Shown: positions 8,330 through 17,940 of the stretch, in pieces
How positions within the stretch are numbered: the first letter of the stretch is position 1
Layout: every line of letters starts with the position of its first letter
From: Tabrizicola flagellatus
Lineage (GTDB): Bacteria; Pseudomonadota; Alphaproteobacteria; Rhodobacterales; Rhodobacteraceae
Direction of reading: 5' to 3'
NCBI RefSeq assembly: GCF_008271465.1
Contig: NZ_VMDU01000003.1
Location: forward strand, 62,001 to 126,000
Length of the DNA: 64,000 nucleotides
Notes under the pieces: generated by a model
The model's database searches: none
Seen by the model: the letters and a program-made list of their open reading frames with translations, nothing else
Told to the model about the DNA's origin: nothing
Made by a program: the position numbers and the translations under genes

Positions 8330-10129
8330 ATGATCGAGCTCGACCGCATCCGCAACTTCTCCATCGTGGCGCATATCGACCACGGCAAATCCACGCTTGC
8401 CGACCGTCTGATCCAGATGACGGGCACGGTCGCCGAACGCGACATGAAGGCCCAGCTCTTGGACTCGATGGACATCGAGCGCGAACGCGGCATCACGATC
8501 AAGGCCAACACCGTCCGCATCGAATACCCGGCCAAGGACGGCAAGACCTATATCCTGAACCTGATCGACACCCCCGGCCATGTGGACTTCGCCTACGAGG
8601 TCTCCCGCTCCATGCGCGCGGTCGAGGGCTCGCTTCTGGTCGTGGACGCCTCGCAAGGGGTCGAGGCACAGACGCTCGCCAACGTCTATCAGGCACTGGA
8701 CGCGGGCCACGAGATCGTCCCCGTCCTGAACAAGATCGACCTTCCGGCGGCCGAACCCGAGCGGGTCAAGCAGAACATCGAGGACGTGATCGGCCTCGAC
8801 GCCTCCGACGCCATCCCGATTTCGGCCAAGACCGGCCTCGGCATCCCCGACGTGCTCGAAGCCATCGTCCACCGCCTGCCGCCCCCCAAGGGCGACCGCA
8901 ACGCGCCCCTCAAGGCGATGCTGGTGGACAGCTGGTACGACGCCTACCTCGGCGTCGTCGTGATGATCCGCGTGGTTGACGGCGTGGTCAAGAAGGGCGA
9001 CCGCATCAAGATGATGCAGACCGGCGCCGTCTACGGAATCGACAAGCTGGCCGTCCTGAAACCGCAGATGGTGGACATCGAGGAGCTTGGCCCCGGCGAG
9101 ATCGGTGTCTTCACCGCCTCGATCAAGCAGGTCCGCGACACCCGCGTCGGCGACACCATCACCCACGAAAAGAAGCCCTGCGACCAGCCGCTTCCGGGCT
9201 TCAAACCCTCGGTCCCGGTCGTCTTCTGCGGCCTTTTCCCGGTGGACGCCAACGACTTCGAGGCCCTGCGCGACGCCATCGAGAAACTCGCCCTCAACGA
9301 CGCGAGCTTCACCTACGAGATGGAGACCAGCGCGGCCCTCGGCTTCGGCTTCCGAATGGGCTTTCTCGGCCTTCTCCACCTCGAGGTCGTCCGCGACCGG
9401 CTTGAACGCGAATACGACCTCGACCTGATCACCACCGCGCCCTCGGTGGTCTTCAAGCTGCACATGAAGGACGGCGAGGTCCGCGACCTGCACAACCCCG
9501 CCGACATGCCCGACCTGACCTACGTCGATCATATCGAGGAGCCGCGGATCAAGGCCACGATCATGGTCCCCGACGAATACCTCGGCGACATCCTGAAACT
9601 CTGCCAGGACCGCCGCGGCATCCAGCTGAACCTCACCTATGCCGGCAACCGGGCGATGGTCGAATACGACCTGCCGCTCGCCGAAGTGGTCTTCGACTTC
9701 TACGACCGCCTGAAATCAGTGACCAAGGGCTACGCCAGCTTCGACTACCAGATCAGCGAATACCGCGAGGACAACCTGGTGAAGATGTCGATCCTGGTGA
9801 ACGACGAACCCGTGGATGCCCTGTCGATGATGGTCCACCGCGACCGGGCCGAGGCGCGCGGCCGGTCGATGGTCGAGAAGCTGAAGGACCTGATCCCCCG
9901 CCACATGTTCAAGATCCCCGTCCAGGCGGCCATCGGCGGCCGGGTGATCGCCCGCGAGACGATTTCAGCGATGCGCAAGGACGTGACGGCGAAGTGCTAC
10001 GGCGGCGACGCGACCCGGAAGAAGAAGTTGCTTGAGAAGCAAAAGGCGGGCAAGAAGAAGATGCGCCAGTTCGGGAAGGTGGAGATCCCGCAGGAGGCGT
10101 TCATTGCGGCGTTGAAGATGGATGGGTGA
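8330..10129 (+). CDS. lepA: Elongation factor 4 (LepA), ribosomal back-translocase
   Basis: A 599-residue translational GTPase that acts on stalled or mistranslocated ribosomes. Near the N-terminus are G1 [19 protein letters not shown]3 DTPGHVDF and G4 NKIDL; the EF-G-like domains follow, and the C-terminus has the LepA-specific [20 protein letters not shown] segment. The start ATG at 8330 gives the canonical [20 protein letters not shown]-terminus and family length; the longer upstream-extended frame is not conserved. The stop overlaps the possible GTG start of the next small gene. Confidence 0.98.
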   Translation: MIELDRIRNFSIVAHIDHGKSTLADRLIQMTGTVAERDMKAQLLDSMDIERERGITIKANTVRIEYPAKDGKTYILNLIDTPGHVDFAYEVSRSMRAVEGSLLVVDASQGVEAQTLANVYQALDAGHEIVPVLNKIDLPAAEPERVKQNIEDVIGLDASDAIPISAKTGLGIPDVLEAIVHRLPPPKGDRNAPLKAMLVDSWYDAYLGVVVMIRVVDGVVKKGDRIKMMQTGAVYGIDKLAVLKPQMVDIEELGPGEIGVFTASIKQVRDTRVGDTITHEKKPCDQPLPGFKPSVPVVFCGLFPVDANDFEALRDAIEKLALNDASFTYEMETSAALGFGFRMGFLGLLHLEVVRDRLEREYDLDLITTAPSVVFKLHMKDGEVRDLHNPADMPDLTYVDHIEEPRIKATIMVPDEYLGDILKLCQDRRGIQLNLTYAGNRAMVEYDLPLAEVVFDFYDRLKSVTKGYASFDYQISEYREDNLVKMSILVNDEPVDALSMMVHRDRAEARGRSMVEKLKDLIPRHMFKIPVQAAIGGRVIARETISAMRKDVTAKCYGGDATRKKKLLEKQKAGKKKMRQFGKVEIPQEAFIAALKMDG

Positions 10130-10380
10130 GGGTAACGGCATTGGAAATACTAGCAGCCTTAGGCGTCGCCGCCATTGCTTTTGCGGCATTCATGTTTGCC
10201 AAATTCATTGGTTTCAAGAAGCGCCTGATGCAGGCCTTTGGACGCCACGGTGTTCCCTACCATGTGGCAAATGATGCTTACTCAAGAGCAGCCGATTTCA
10301 TCAACTCCATGAACGCCGATGGCCGTCCCGTTGACGAAATCGTTGTTGAAACAATGCGCCGCTATCCTGAACTCTTCTAA
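10126..10380 (+). CDS. Small single-pass membrane protein, unknown
   Basis: 84 residues: an N-terminal membrane segment (about residues 8-28, [20 protein letters not shown]) followed by a charged soluble part with [22 protein letters not shown] and a C-terminal [10 protein letters not shown]. No family recognised. The GTG at 10126 overlaps the lepA stop; a TTG at 10141 is an alternative. Codon use is less GC-biased than in lepA, and it starts the lower-GC patch running to about 10800. Confidence 0.55.
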   Translation: MRVTALEILAALGVAAIAFAAFMFAKFIGFKKRLMQAFGRHGVPYHVANDAYSRAADFINSMNADGRPVDEIVVETMRRYPELF

Positions 10381-10382
10381 TT

Positions 10383-10778
10383 CTAGAAGAATTCAAAGTA
10401 TCGATTAAGTAGCATCACAGAGCAAGTTATTGCACCGATAGTCGCAATTCCCCTCGCCTGCCAAGCCGTTGCAAAGGTCTGGCGATTGACCAAGAATGGA
10501 GCAATGAGCCAATATCCAATCGCCAATGCCAGCGGTGGTATCCACCATGAGAACAAGAAGAAACTTACGATGAAGGCCGCCATACCTGCCAAGAAACCCA
10601 AGAACTCAAGTAAGACGACGCCGAAGCTCTTTTGAGCCTCATGCTGCAATAAAAATCCTCCGCGATGCGCAAGAAGCGTAAGTCGCGCATTTATTCCGCT
10701 TAGCGCCATGCCGATGAACAGGTAGATCAATTCAGTCTCCTCTTTGCGACCAAGCACATAGGGAAGGGTAGCTAGCAT
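10383..10778 (-). CDS. Small multi-pass membrane protein, unknown
   Basis: A 131-residue hydrophobic protein with about four membrane segments (LIYLFIGMALSG, GVVLLEFLGFLAGMAAFIV, WWIPPLALAIGYWLIAPFLV, IATIGAITCSVMLL). No family recognised. The ATG at 10778 is used; an upstream TTG at 10793 would add five residues. It is tail-to-tail with the preceding small gene, with only two bases between the stops. Its base composition is clearly less GC-rich than flanking genes, which suggests recent acquisition. Confidence 0.6.
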   Translation of the reverse strand: MLATLPYVLGRKEETELIYLFIGMALSGINARLTLLAHRGGFLLQHEAQKSFGVVLLEFLGFLAGMAAFIVSFFLFSWWIPPLALAIGYWLIAPFLVNRQTFATAWQARGIATIGAITCSVMLLNRYFEFF

Positions 10779-10808
10779 TGGGGTGGGAGCCAACCCATAG
10801 CTCGCCCC

Positions 10809-11072
10809 CTACCCGTAAACCCCTCCCCTCGGCGCCACGCGGACCACGACCACCACCAGCCGCCCGTCCTCGATCCGGTAGACGATCCGCCAGTCCCCCA
10901 CCCGCACGCGCCAGTGGTCCTTGTGGCCAACCAGTTTCAAGCATCCATGCGGCCTCGGGTTGTCCGCCAGCGCAAGAATTTCTCGCTCCAAGACATTCCG
11001 CAGGCGCTTGTCCTTGACGGCCTTCAACTGTTTCTGCGCCGGGCGGTCAATCGTGACCGTATAGCGCGTCAT
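10809..11072 (-). CDS. RelE/ParE-family toxin of a type II toxin-antitoxin pair
   Basis: An 87-residue basic protein. MTRYTVTIDRPAQKQLKAV at the start, LADNPRPHGCLKLVG in the middle and WRVRVGDWRIVYRIEDG towards the end match the RelE fold, which as a rule cleaves mRNA in the ribosome A site. It starts inside the last codons of the antitoxin gene (ATGA overlap at 11069-11072), the usual coupling for these pairs. RelE subgroup activity (ribosome-dependent) versus ParE (gyrase) cannot be decided here, though the profile favours RelE. Confidence 0.93.
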   Translation of the reverse strand: MTRYTVTIDRPAQKQLKAVKDKRLRNVLEREILALADNPRPHGCLKLVGHKDHWRVRVGDWRIVYRIEDGRLVVVVVRVAPRGGVYG

Positions 11073-11344
11073 TCAGCGGCATCTTCCAGGCGAAGCTGGG
11101 CAAAGAACTCCTCGGCGGAAATCGTGTCATTCGGGTCATAATCCGGATCGGCATAGATTGCCGCCACTTCCCGGGCCAGCTCCGCATCCTCCAGCCGCTC
11201 GTAGTATTCCATCGCCTCGACCGAGATCATGACGGCCACCGCCTTGCCATGCTTCTTGATCGTCACGTCCTCATGCCCATGTTGGACCTTGCCCAGAAGA
11301 TCGGCTAGGTTCTCCCGCGCTTCCGACACTGTGACCTCGATCAT
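11069..11344 (-). CDS. Phd/YefM-family antitoxin
   Basis: A 91-residue antitoxin. The N-terminal MIEVTVSEARENLADLLGKV and HEDVTIKKHGKAVAVMIS form the Phd/YefM DNA-binding domain; the acidic C-terminus (DPNDTISAEEFFAQ) would wrap the toxin. It is expected to neutralise the overlapping RelE-like toxin and autorepress the operon. The ATG at 11344 is preferred to an upstream TTG at 11356 because the domain begins at MIEV. A near-consensus promoter overlapped by a palindrome lies directly upstream. Confidence 0.93.
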   Translation of the reverse strand: MIEVTVSEARENLADLLGKVQHGHEDVTIKKHGKAVAVMISVEAMEYYERLEDAELAREVAAIYADPDYDPNDTISAEEFFAQLRLEDAAE

Positions 11345-11366
11345 CGCCACCCCCAATTTCGTACAA

Positions 11367-11400
11367 AACGTAATATACGTTACATCCGTACGAAAATCAA
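11367..11400 (-). promoter_or_regulatory. Promoter and palindromic operator of the toxin-antitoxin operon
   Basis: On the minus strand TTGATT (11395-11400), a 17-base spacer and TATATT (11372-11377) form a good housekeeping promoter. A palindrome AACGTA-ATA-TACGTT (11367-11381) covers the -10 box, as expected for an autorepressor operator. CGTAC/GTACG half-sites recur on either side. The region is markedly AT-rich relative to its surroundings. Confidence 0.7.
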
Positions 11401-11402
11401 CC

Positions 11403-11879
11403 TCACCGCACCCAAGGCCTTAACGCCTCCGGCTCCGGCGCGCCCTCCTCCGCATACCGCCGCTGCAACGCCTCCTGCAGCGCCACCCGGTCCGCCTCGA
11501 CCGGCTTCCCCTCCTCCCCCTCGAACCCCGGCTTCGGCCCGTCATGGGCCCCCCGGTTCCGATAATGGGAAATCGTCTCCGCCCCCCGGATCACCCCCGC
11601 CAGCCGGGCGTGCATGTAGCTGCGCAGCACATCATTGATCCGCGGCCCGTAGTCCGGCCCCATCGACCGGAAGAACTTCAGCACATCCGTCTCCAGCCGC
11701 AGCGTCACCTTCTCCTTGCCGCTTGTCGGCCGACGCTGCGCGATCTCGTGCCACTCCGCCGGGATGCGGCCCGTCATCTCGATGGAGTTGTGCAGGTCCC
11801 ATTCCAGGCGCCGCATCACGTCCATCATGTAGCTCATCTGCGCCCGCTGCCGGGGCGTCTGCTTCTTCAGGTCGGGCAT
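11403..11879 (-). CDS. BrnA-like ribbon-helix-helix antitoxin protein, no partner toxin
   Basis: 158 residues. The central KVTLRLETDVLKFFRSMG-PDYGPRINDVLRSYMHARL segment matches the BrnA antitoxin C-terminal domain, a ribbon-helix-helix DNA-binding fold. It is longer than usual BrnA, with a basic N-terminal helix and a C-terminal tail. No BrnT toxin gene lies next to it, so it is either an orphan antitoxin or a transcription factor derived from one. It ends only three bases before the promoter of the Phd/RelE operon on the same strand. Confidence 0.75.
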   Translation of the reverse strand: MPDLKKQTPRQRAQMSYMMDVMRRLEWDLHNSIEMTGRIPAEWHEIAQRRPTSGKEKVTLRLETDVLKFFRSMGPDYGPRINDVLRSYMHARLAGVIRGAETISHYRNRGAHDGPKPGFEGEEGKPVEADRVALQEALQRRYAEEGAPEPEALRPWVR

Positions 11880-12024
11880 GGCCAGGGCTCCTTTGCCCCC
11901 ACCAAACCACCCAAAGGTTAACGCCTGGCGAGGCCACCGCCCCGCCCGACAGAAACCCGACGGATGCCAGACGGATGCCAGACGCTTAACCCCCCGTTAA
12001 CCAACCTCTGCCATCCTTGCGGCC

Positions 12025-12333
12025 ATGAAACACCGCATCCCCCTGATCCCGCTGATCTTTCTCGCCGCCTGCGGGGCCTCTCCGGCCCCCGAGTTCATGG
12101 GCGCGACTCGCACCGACGTCAAGGTTAACGGGCGGGACTATACCGTCTTCCAGAAGGGCGAGAGGGTGGAGGTCATCCGCCTCGGCTACGCCCGCCGCGG
12201 CGAGCATCAGGAAATCCGCGCCACGATGATCGAACTCATCCCCCGTGTGACAGGCTGCAAGCTGCGGGAAAGCACACTCCAAGGCGACAGCGGCGAGATG
12301 CGGGGGGCGCTCGACTGCCCCAGGCAGCCTTGA
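12025..12333 (+). CDS. Small lipoprotein, unknown
   Basis: A 102-residue protein with a lipoprotein signal peptide: hydrophobic residues 5-14 and lipobox LAAC with the acylated Cys at 16. The mature part contains TDVKVNGRDYTVFQKGERVEVIRLGYARRG, a basic beta-rich stretch. It lies 52 bases before purC on the same strand and may be cotranscribed with it. No family assigned. Confidence 0.75.
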   Translation: MKHRIPLIPLIFLAACGASPAPEFMGATRTDVKVNGRDYTVFQKGERVEVIRLGYARRGEHQEIRATMIELIPRVTGCKLRESTLQGDSGEMRGALDCPRQP

Positions 12334-12384
12334 CTCGCAGGGCAAAACCCCCAAGAAGCAGGCACCGCGAACCGGGGGCCTGCC

Positions 12385-13353
12385 ATGCGCCAGATCGACC
12401 TTTCCCGCACCCTGCCGCAGGCGCGGATCCCTGAACTGCCGAACCCCTATTTCGGCAAGGTCCGCGATTGCTACGACCTGCCCGACGGCACGCGGCTTCT
12501 GATCTCGTCCGACCGGATTTCCGCGTTCGACCAGATACTTGCGGTGATCCCCTGGAAGGGCCAGGTGCTGACCCAGCTTGCCCGCTACTGGTTCGACCAC
12601 ACGGGCGACATCGCCGCGAACCACGTCCTCGGCTACCCCGACCCGAACGTCGTCCACTGCAAGCGCGTCACCATCCTGCCGGTCGAAATCGTGGTGCGCG
12701 GCTACCTTGCCGGCACGACCTCGACCTCGATCCTGACCCGGTACAAGGCCGGCGCCCGCACGATGTACGGCCACACCTTGCCCGACGGTCTGCGCGACAA
12801 CGAGGCCCTGCCGCAGGCGATCATCACCCCCACCTCCAAGGCCTTCGACGGCGGCCATGACGAGCCGCTGACGGCGGCCGAGATCGTCGGCACCGGGCTG
12901 TTAACGCAAAAGCAATGGGATGAGGTTAGCCAGAAGGCGCTGGCCCTTTTTGCCCGCGGGCAGAGAATGGCCGCCGACCGGGGCCTGATCCTGGTCGATA
13001 CGAAATACGAATTCGGCACCGACACGGAAGGCAACGTCCTTCTGGCCGATGAAATCCACACGCCCGATTCCAGCCGCTACTGGATCGCGGATGGCTATGA
13101 GGAGGCATTCGCGGCGGGCACCCGCCCGCCGAGTTTCGACAAGGACGTGATCCGCTCCTGGGTCGTCGCGCGCTGCGATCCCTACAAGGACCCGATCCCC
13201 GAGATCCCGGCCGAGATGATCGAACAGACCGCCCGGGTCTACATCGACGCCTACGAGCGGATCACCGGCCAGCCCTTCACCCCCGACGCGAGCGGGGAGA
13301 CCCCGCTCGCCCGGGTCCGGGCCAACCTGGCGCGGTTCTTCAGCCCTTCGTGA
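12385..13353 (+). CDS. purC: Phosphoribosylaminoimidazole-succinocarboxamide synthase (SAICAR synthase)
   Basis: 322 residues. The enzyme ligates aspartate to CAIR with ATP in de novo purine synthesis. Motifs include GKVRDCYDL near residue 30, [13 protein letters not shown], the VVRGYLAGT stretch, and [11 protein letters not shown] with the [13 protein letters not shown] metal/nucleotide region. It is the longer PurC form (about 300-325 residues), also found in yeast. Its last 14 bases overlap the end of the convergent small heat shock gene. Confidence 0.97.
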   Translation: MRQIDLSRTLPQARIPELPNPYFGKVRDCYDLPDGTRLLISSDRISAFDQILAVIPWKGQVLTQLARYWFDHTGDIAANHVLGYPDPNVVHCKRVTILPVEIVVRGYLAGTTSTSILTRYKAGARTMYGHTLPDGLRDNEALPQAIITPTSKAFDGGHDEPLTAAEIVGTGLLTQKQWDEVSQKALALFARGQRMAADRGLILVDTKYEFGTDTEGNVLLADEIHTPDSSRYWIADGYEEAFAAGTRPPSFDKDVIRSWVVARCDPYKDPIPEIPAEMIEQTARVYIDAYERITGQPFTPDASGETPLARVRANLARFFSPS

Positions 13354-13753
13354 TCGGCACGCGCGCGGCGGCCTTCTTCTCGGGCTTCTTCGGCACGGTG
13401 ACGGTCAGGACGCCGTCCTTCATCTCGGCCTTGACCGCGCCGGCATCGGCATCCGAGGGCAGGCGGAAGCTGCGGCTGAAGCTGCCGAACTGGCGCTCGG
13501 AGAAATACCAGGTATCGCCCTTCTCCTCGCGCTCGCTCTTCTTTTCGCCCTTGATCTGCAGCACGCCGTCCTCGACCGTGACGTGGATGTCGTCCTCGGC
13601 CACGCCGGGCAGTTCCACCGCGATGCGATAGGCCTCGCCGGACTGGCTGGCCTCGGCCGCCGGCGACAGCCAGTCGGCAAGCCGCGTGCCCATCATGCGG
13701 AAGGGTTCGTAGAGACTGGGCCAGAAACTGCCCGTTGACGATTTCTCGACCAT
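13340..13753 (-). CDS. Small heat shock protein, Hsp20/alpha-crystallin family
   Basis: A 137-residue ATP-independent chaperone that holds unfolding proteins. The alpha-crystallin domain runs from about residue 37 ([28 protein letters not shown]) to the [11 protein letters not shown] strand; the extreme C-terminus VPI is a V-x-I version of the oligomerisation motif. The N-terminal arm contains a short amphipathic region. The start is the ATG at 13753 with AGGAGG at 13759-13764 (minus strand) upstream. No clear heat-shock promoter was identified. Confidence 0.95.
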   Translation of the reverse strand: MVEKSSTGSFWPSLYEPFRMMGTRLADWLSPAAEASQSGEAYRIAVELPGVAEDDIHVTVEDGVLQIKGEKKSEREEKGDTWYFSERQFGSFSRSFRLPSDADAGAVKAEMKDGVLTVTVPKKPEKKAAARVPITKG

Positions 13754-13939
13754 GGGAACCTCCTGTTCCGGGTTGAACGGGGGCAGTCTGGCGGTGACTC
13801 CCGCCCCGCGCCATGATCCGGGTCAAGGCAGGCAGGCTCTGGCGCGTTAAACTTCGGGGGGGTATGTGCAGGCCGAAAGGGCGCGATGTTTGCGCTAACG
13901 AGGGCGGCGGCCTATGGTGCCGCAACTGCGGAGGGGACG

Positions 13940-14863
13940 ATGATTCTGAGTTGCGGCGAAGCCCTGATCGACATGCTGCCCCGGACCTCGACGCTGGGCG
14001 AGGCCTGCTTTGCCCCCTATGCTGGCGGGGCCGTGTTCAACACCGCGATCGCGCTGGGGCGACTGGGGGCGCCATCGGCGTTTTTCTCGGGCGTTTCCAA
14101 CGACATGCTGGGCGAGATCCTGGCGGATACCCTGACGGCCTCGAAGGTCGACACCCGCTATCTGGCGCGGTCCGACCGGCCCACTACGGTTGCCTTCGTC
14201 AAGCTGGTGAACGGCCAGGCGACCTATGCCTTCTACGACGAGGGCACGGCGGGCCGGATGCTCTCCGAGGCCGATCTGCCCGATCTGCCGGCCGAGGTCG
14301 GCACGCTGTTCCTGGGCGGGATCAGCCTGGTCAACGACCCCGCCGCCTCGACTTACGAGGCGTTGCAGGCGCGCGAGTGCGGTCGGCGGGTCACCATGGT
14401 CGATCCGAATATCCGCCCGGGCTTCATCGCCGGGAAGGAAGCCGCCTACCGCGCGCGGATCGGGCGGATGCTGGCGCGGGCCGACATCGTCAAGCTCTCG
14501 GACGAGGATCTGCACTGGCTGGAAGGACAGGGCGACCTGACCGCCCTGGCGCGGGGGGTCCTGGCCCGGGGCCCGAAGGTCGTCTTCATCACCGAAGGCG
14601 CCAAGGGGGCGCGGGCGGTGACGGCGACGCAGGATGTTTTCGTTGCCGCCCGGAAGGTTGCGGTCGTCGATACCGTCGGCGCAGGCGACACGTTCAACGC
14701 CGGCGTCCTGGCCGCGCTGCATCAGGCGGGGGCGCTGACCAAGGCCGGGATCGCCGCGCTGTCGGACGCCACCCTGACCGAGGCGCTCTCGCTCGGCACC
14801 CGCGCTGCGGCCGTCACCGTCAGCCGGGCCGGCGCGAACCCGCCCTGGGCGCACGAGCTGTGA
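13940..14863 (+). CDS. PfkB-family carbohydrate kinase (fructokinase-like)
   Basis: 307 residues. The first PfkB signature appears at the start ([11 protein letters not shown], then [15 protein letters not shown]) and the second, [12 protein letters not shown], with the catalytic Asp near residue 250. The enzyme phosphorylates a sugar, most likely fructose, with ATP; specificity is not provable from motifs. ATG 13940 is chosen because GAGGGG (13931-13936) precedes it and the conserved fold begins there; an upstream in-frame ATG at 13886 adds an unconserved leader. It overlaps dtd by 4 bases (GTGA). Confidence 0.88.
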   Translation: MILSCGEALIDMLPRTSTLGEACFAPYAGGAVFNTAIALGRLGAPSAFFSGVSNDMLGEILADTLTASKVDTRYLARSDRPTTVAFVKLVNGQATYAFYDEGTAGRMLSEADLPDLPAEVGTLFLGGISLVNDPAASTYEALQARECGRRVTMVDPNIRPGFIAGKEAAYRARIGRMLARADIVKLSDEDLHWLEGQGDLTALARGVLARGPKVVFITEGAKGARAVTATQDVFVAARKVAVVDTVGAGDTFNAGVLAALHQAGALTKAGIAALSDATLTEALSLGTRAAAVTVSRAGANPPWAHEL

Positions 14864-15303
14864 GGGCGGTCCTGCAGCGGGTCAGCGAGGCGCGCGTCCA
14901 TGTGGCGGGCGAGCTTGTCGGCGAGACCGGAAAGGGCTTTCTGATCCTCGTCTGCGCCATGGGCGGGGATACCGAGGCCGAGGCCGAGAAGCTGGCGGCC
15001 AAGGTCGCCAAGCTGCGGGTGTTCAAGGACGATCAGGGCAAGATGAACCTGTCGATCCGCGACATCGGCGGCGCGGCGCTGGTGGTCAGCCAGTTCACGC
15101 TGGCCGCCGACCTGCGCGGCAACCGCCCCGGCTTTTCGACCGCCGCTCCACCGGCCGAGGGCGAAAGGCTGTATCTCCATTTCAGCCGCTGCCTTCAAAG
15201 GCAAGGCGTTCCTGTCGCCAATGGCCGATTCGGGGCGGACATGGCGGTCAGCCTGGTCAATGACGGGCCGGTGACCATCTGGATGGACACCGACCAGGCC
15301 TGA
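14860..15303 (+). CDS. dtd: D-aminoacyl-tRNA deacylase
   Basis: A 147-residue proofreading enzyme that hydrolyses D-aminoacyl-tRNAs. It starts [13 protein letters not shown], has the catalytic-region motif [17 protein letters not shown], and ends with the cis-Pro motif NDGPVTIW that excludes L-amino acids. The start is GTG at 14860, overlapping the kinase stop, so the genes are translationally coupled. Length is normal for the family. Confidence 0.97.
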   Translation: MRAVLQRVSEARVHVAGELVGETGKGFLILVCAMGGDTEAEAEKLAAKVAKLRVFKDDQGKMNLSIRDIGGAALVVSQFTLAADLRGNRPGFSTAAPPAEGERLYLHFSRCLQRQGVPVANGRFGADMAVSLVNDGPVTIWMDTDQA

Positions 15304-15305
15304 CC

Positions 15306-15830
15306 TCAGTTGAACGGATTGCCCGGCGTGGCCTGGGTGATCGCATTGCCGCACTCCACCAGCGCCGAGATGGAGGCGCTGGAACCGGCCAGCGAATAGT
15401 TCTGCACATCCGACCCGTCGGCCGAACGCAGATACAGCCGGTTTCCGCGCGCGACCTCGGTGATGAAGTTCACCCCGGCGTTGCTGTCCGGCAGGTTGAA
15501 CAGGACCGAGTTCTTGAAAAGCTCGGCGCCGGTCAGGCTCCACGGTGCGCGGCGGTCGATCTGCACGCCAAGGTCGGCGGTCTGGCCCTCGCCGAATTCC
15601 CAGGAGGTCGAATAGAACTGCAACTGGACGGAACCGTTCGGAAAGGTCCAGATCGAGAAGCTCTCGCCCGGGGCTGTCACCTCGGCCACGCAACCGAAGC
15701 TGCCGTCATCCCAGCCGACTATCGAGACCTGCCAGTGCTTGTGCGAGAACAGGACCTCGCTTTCCTGTGCCTCGACACCCGCAACCGACGCGACGACCAG
15801 TGCCGCCGCCAAACCCATCCGTATCTTCAT
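15306..15830 (-). CDS. Secreted protein, unknown
   Basis: 174 residues: a signal peptide (residues 1-21, ending GVEAQ) followed by a beta-rich domain with WDDGSFGCVAEV and a C-terminal VECGNAITQ; the two cysteines could form one disulfide. No family recognised, although similar short periplasmic proteins are common in Rhodobacterales. The ATG at 15830 begins the signal peptide; longer in-frame starts up to 15950 would overlap the acyl-CoA synthetase 3' end. It is convergent with dtd, with 2 bases between. Confidence 0.7.
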   Translation of the reverse strand: MKIRMGLAAALVVASVAGVEAQESEVLFSHKHWQVSIVGWDDGSFGCVAEVTAPGESFSIWTFPNGSVQLQFYSTSWEFGEGQTADLGVQIDRRAPWSLTGAELFKNSVLFNLPDSNAGVNFITEVARGNRLYLRSADGSDVQNYSLAGSSASISALVECGNAITQATPGNPFN

Positions 15831-15937
15831 CTTCGCCGTCCCGTTGACTTGTCGTTTCCCCCTGTCTCGCGCCGTCGCGCGATTCAGGCAAATGAAACTT
15901 CGGGCCAGAGACGGGACAATCCGTTCCTGTTGCGGGA

Positions 15938-17830
15938 TCAGGCCGCCCATTCCCAGGGGTTGGCGAACTGGCCCAGAACCGCAGAGACCGCCGCATCCTC
16001 GACCGGTGCGGATTTCTGCAACTGCGCCACAAGCCCGCGCTTCTTGTCCTCGACCACCGCGGCAACCCGCGCGGGCACTCCGGCTTCGGCCAGGGCCGCG
16101 TCGAAGGTGCGGGTGATCGCCAGCCGGCGCAGGTCGGGCTTGAAGACCTTTCCCACCGCAGTCTTGGGCAGTTCCGGCAGGATTTCCAGATATTTGGGAA
16201 TGGCCGCCCTTTCGCTGATATGCTTTGCCGCATAGTCCATCAGGTCATCGACCGTAGCCGACTTGCCCTTCACCAGTTCGACATAGGCGCAGGGCAACTC
16301 TCCCGCGTGGGCATCGGGCTGGCCTATGGCGCCCACGAAACCCACTGCCTCGTGGCCCATCAGCGCCTCTTCGATGATCGCCGGGTCAATGTTGTGGCCG
16401 CCGCGAATGATCAGGTCCTTGGCCCGGCCGGTGATGAAGATGTAGCCGTCCGCGTCGATCCGACCGAGGTCGCCGGTGCGCAGGAAACGGCCATCGGCGA
16501 ACAGCTCGCGGTTCTTGTCGGCCTCGGTGTAGGTCGAGCCCTCATAGACCCCGGGATTCGAGACGCAGATCTCGCCCACCTCGTCCACCGCGCATTCGCG
16601 AAAACCGATGGCGCCCTTCGAGGTCAGGATGCGGACCTGGGTGTAGGGGAAGGCCAACCCGACCGAGCCGATCTTCTTCACCCCGTCCGGCGGGTTGATC
16701 GAGACGAGGCAGGTGGCCTCGGTCAGGCCGTAACCTTCCACGATCTCGATGCCGGTTTCCTTCTTGAAGCGGTTGTAGAGTTCGACCGGCAGCGGAGAGG
16801 ACCCCGAGAAGGCGTTCTTCAGGCTGGAGATGTCGGCATTGACCGGACGCTGCATCAGCGCCGCAAGCGCCGTGGGCACGGTGATGAGATAGGTCACCCG
16901 GTAGCGTTCGATCAGCCGCCAGAGGTTGTCGAATACGCCCTCGCCCCGATAGCCCTGCGGGGTCGGAAAGACCACATGCGCGCCCGAGCCGATCATCGAC
17001 ATCAGGATCGGATAGCAGGCGAAGACGTGGAAGAGCGGCAGCGGGCACATCACCACGTCGTCCGGCTTGAACAGGAGCGTGCTGCCCAGCCAGCCGTTGT
17101 AGATCATGCCGCTGGCCTTGTGCTGGGCCACCTTGGGCATGCCGGTGGTGCCGCCGGTGTGGAAATAGGCGGCGACGTGATCCTCGGTCCGGTCGGCGAA
17201 GGTCAGCTTGTCGGCCGGCATGCGCGCCAGTTCGGCGCGGAAATCCTTGATGTTCGCCGTGTGCTGCGGCGGGTTCTTCGGCCGGATCAAGGGCACGATG
17301 ACCTTCTTCAGCCCCGAAAGGTAGGGCACGAGGTCCACCTCCAGCACGGTCTTGACCGAGGGCGCGAACTGGACCGCCTCGGAGACCTTCTGCGGCAGGT
17401 CGGTCTTGGGGAAGGCCTTCAGCGTGACGACGACCCTGGCATTCGTCTCGCGCAGGATGGCGCTGATCTTTTCCGGCTCGAGCAGCGGGTTGATCGGGTT
17501 CACGATGCCCGCGACCATTCCGCCCAGCAGGGTGATCACGGTCTCCATCGCATTGGGCAGGACGAAGGCGACCACGTCCTTTTCACCCACGCCAAGGCTG
17601 CGGAACAGGTTCGCAGCCTGCGTGACCTGCGCGTGCAATTCTGCCCAGGTCAGCGTGACCTTCTTCGTCTCGGGCCCGGAAAGCAGCTGATAGCTGACCG
17701 CCGGGCGGGCGCCGTGTCGGGCCTTGGCGCGGCCGAGATAGTCGTAGATCGACCGGGCCTGGCCACGATCGGCCCAGGGCATCTCTGCCTCGATCGCGCG
17801 CAGGTCCGCTGCGGTGGCGAATGACGTCAT
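15938..17830 (-). CDS. Acyl-CoA synthetase (AMP-forming)
   Basis: A 630-residue member of the adenylate-forming superfamily that activates carboxylic acids as acyl-AMP then acyl-CoA. The P-loop-like motif FHTGGTTGMPK (about 228-238), the adenine motif GYGLTEAT and the RTGDLGRID hinge are clear. The C-terminal KTAVGKVFKPDLRR carries the catalytic lysine. Medium- or long-chain fatty acids are likely but chain length cannot be read. It stands alone between a secreted protein gene and the ABC exporter. Confidence 0.9.
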   Translation of the reverse strand: MTSFATAADLRAIEAEMPWADRGQARSIYDYLGRAKARHGARPAVSYQLLSGPETKKVTLTWAELHAQVTQAANLFRSLGVGEKDVVAFVLPNAMETVITLLGGMVAGIVNPINPLLEPEKISAILRETNARVVVTLKAFPKTDLPQKVSEAVQFAPSVKTVLEVDLVPYLSGLKKVIVPLIRPKNPPQHTANIKDFRAELARMPADKLTFADRTEDHVAAYFHTGGTTGMPKVAQHKASGMIYNGWLGSTLLFKPDDVVMCPLPLFHVFACYPILMSMIGSGAHVVFPTPQGYRGEGVFDNLWRLIERYRVTYLITVPTALAALMQRPVNADISSLKNAFSGSSPLPVELYNRFKKETGIEIVEGYGLTEATCLVSINPPDGVKKIGSVGLAFPYTQVRILTSKGAIGFRECAVDEVGEICVSNPGVYEGSTYTEADKNRELFADGRFLRTGDLGRIDADGYIFITGRAKDLIIRGGHNIDPAIIEEALMGHEAVGFVGAIGQPDAHAGELPCAYVELVKGKSATVDDLMDYAAKHISERAAIPKYLEILPELPKTAVGKVFKPDLRRLAITRTFDAALAEAGVPARVAAVVEDKKRGLVAQLQKSAPVEDAAVSAVLGQFANPWEWAA

Positions 17831-17940
17831 CGGTTCCTCCCCTTCCTGCCCGCTGTGACCGCAGGCTTCAGACGAACATGGGGGCGGGAAACTCGTTTGT
17901 GAAGCTGGTTTGTCCCGGTCACGCCTGTCGAGACGCGACG

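Noticed and set aside
8126-9532. Minus-strand open frame opposite lepA
   Set aside because: Composition (Val/Asp/His-rich) and position mark it as an antisense shadow of lepA.
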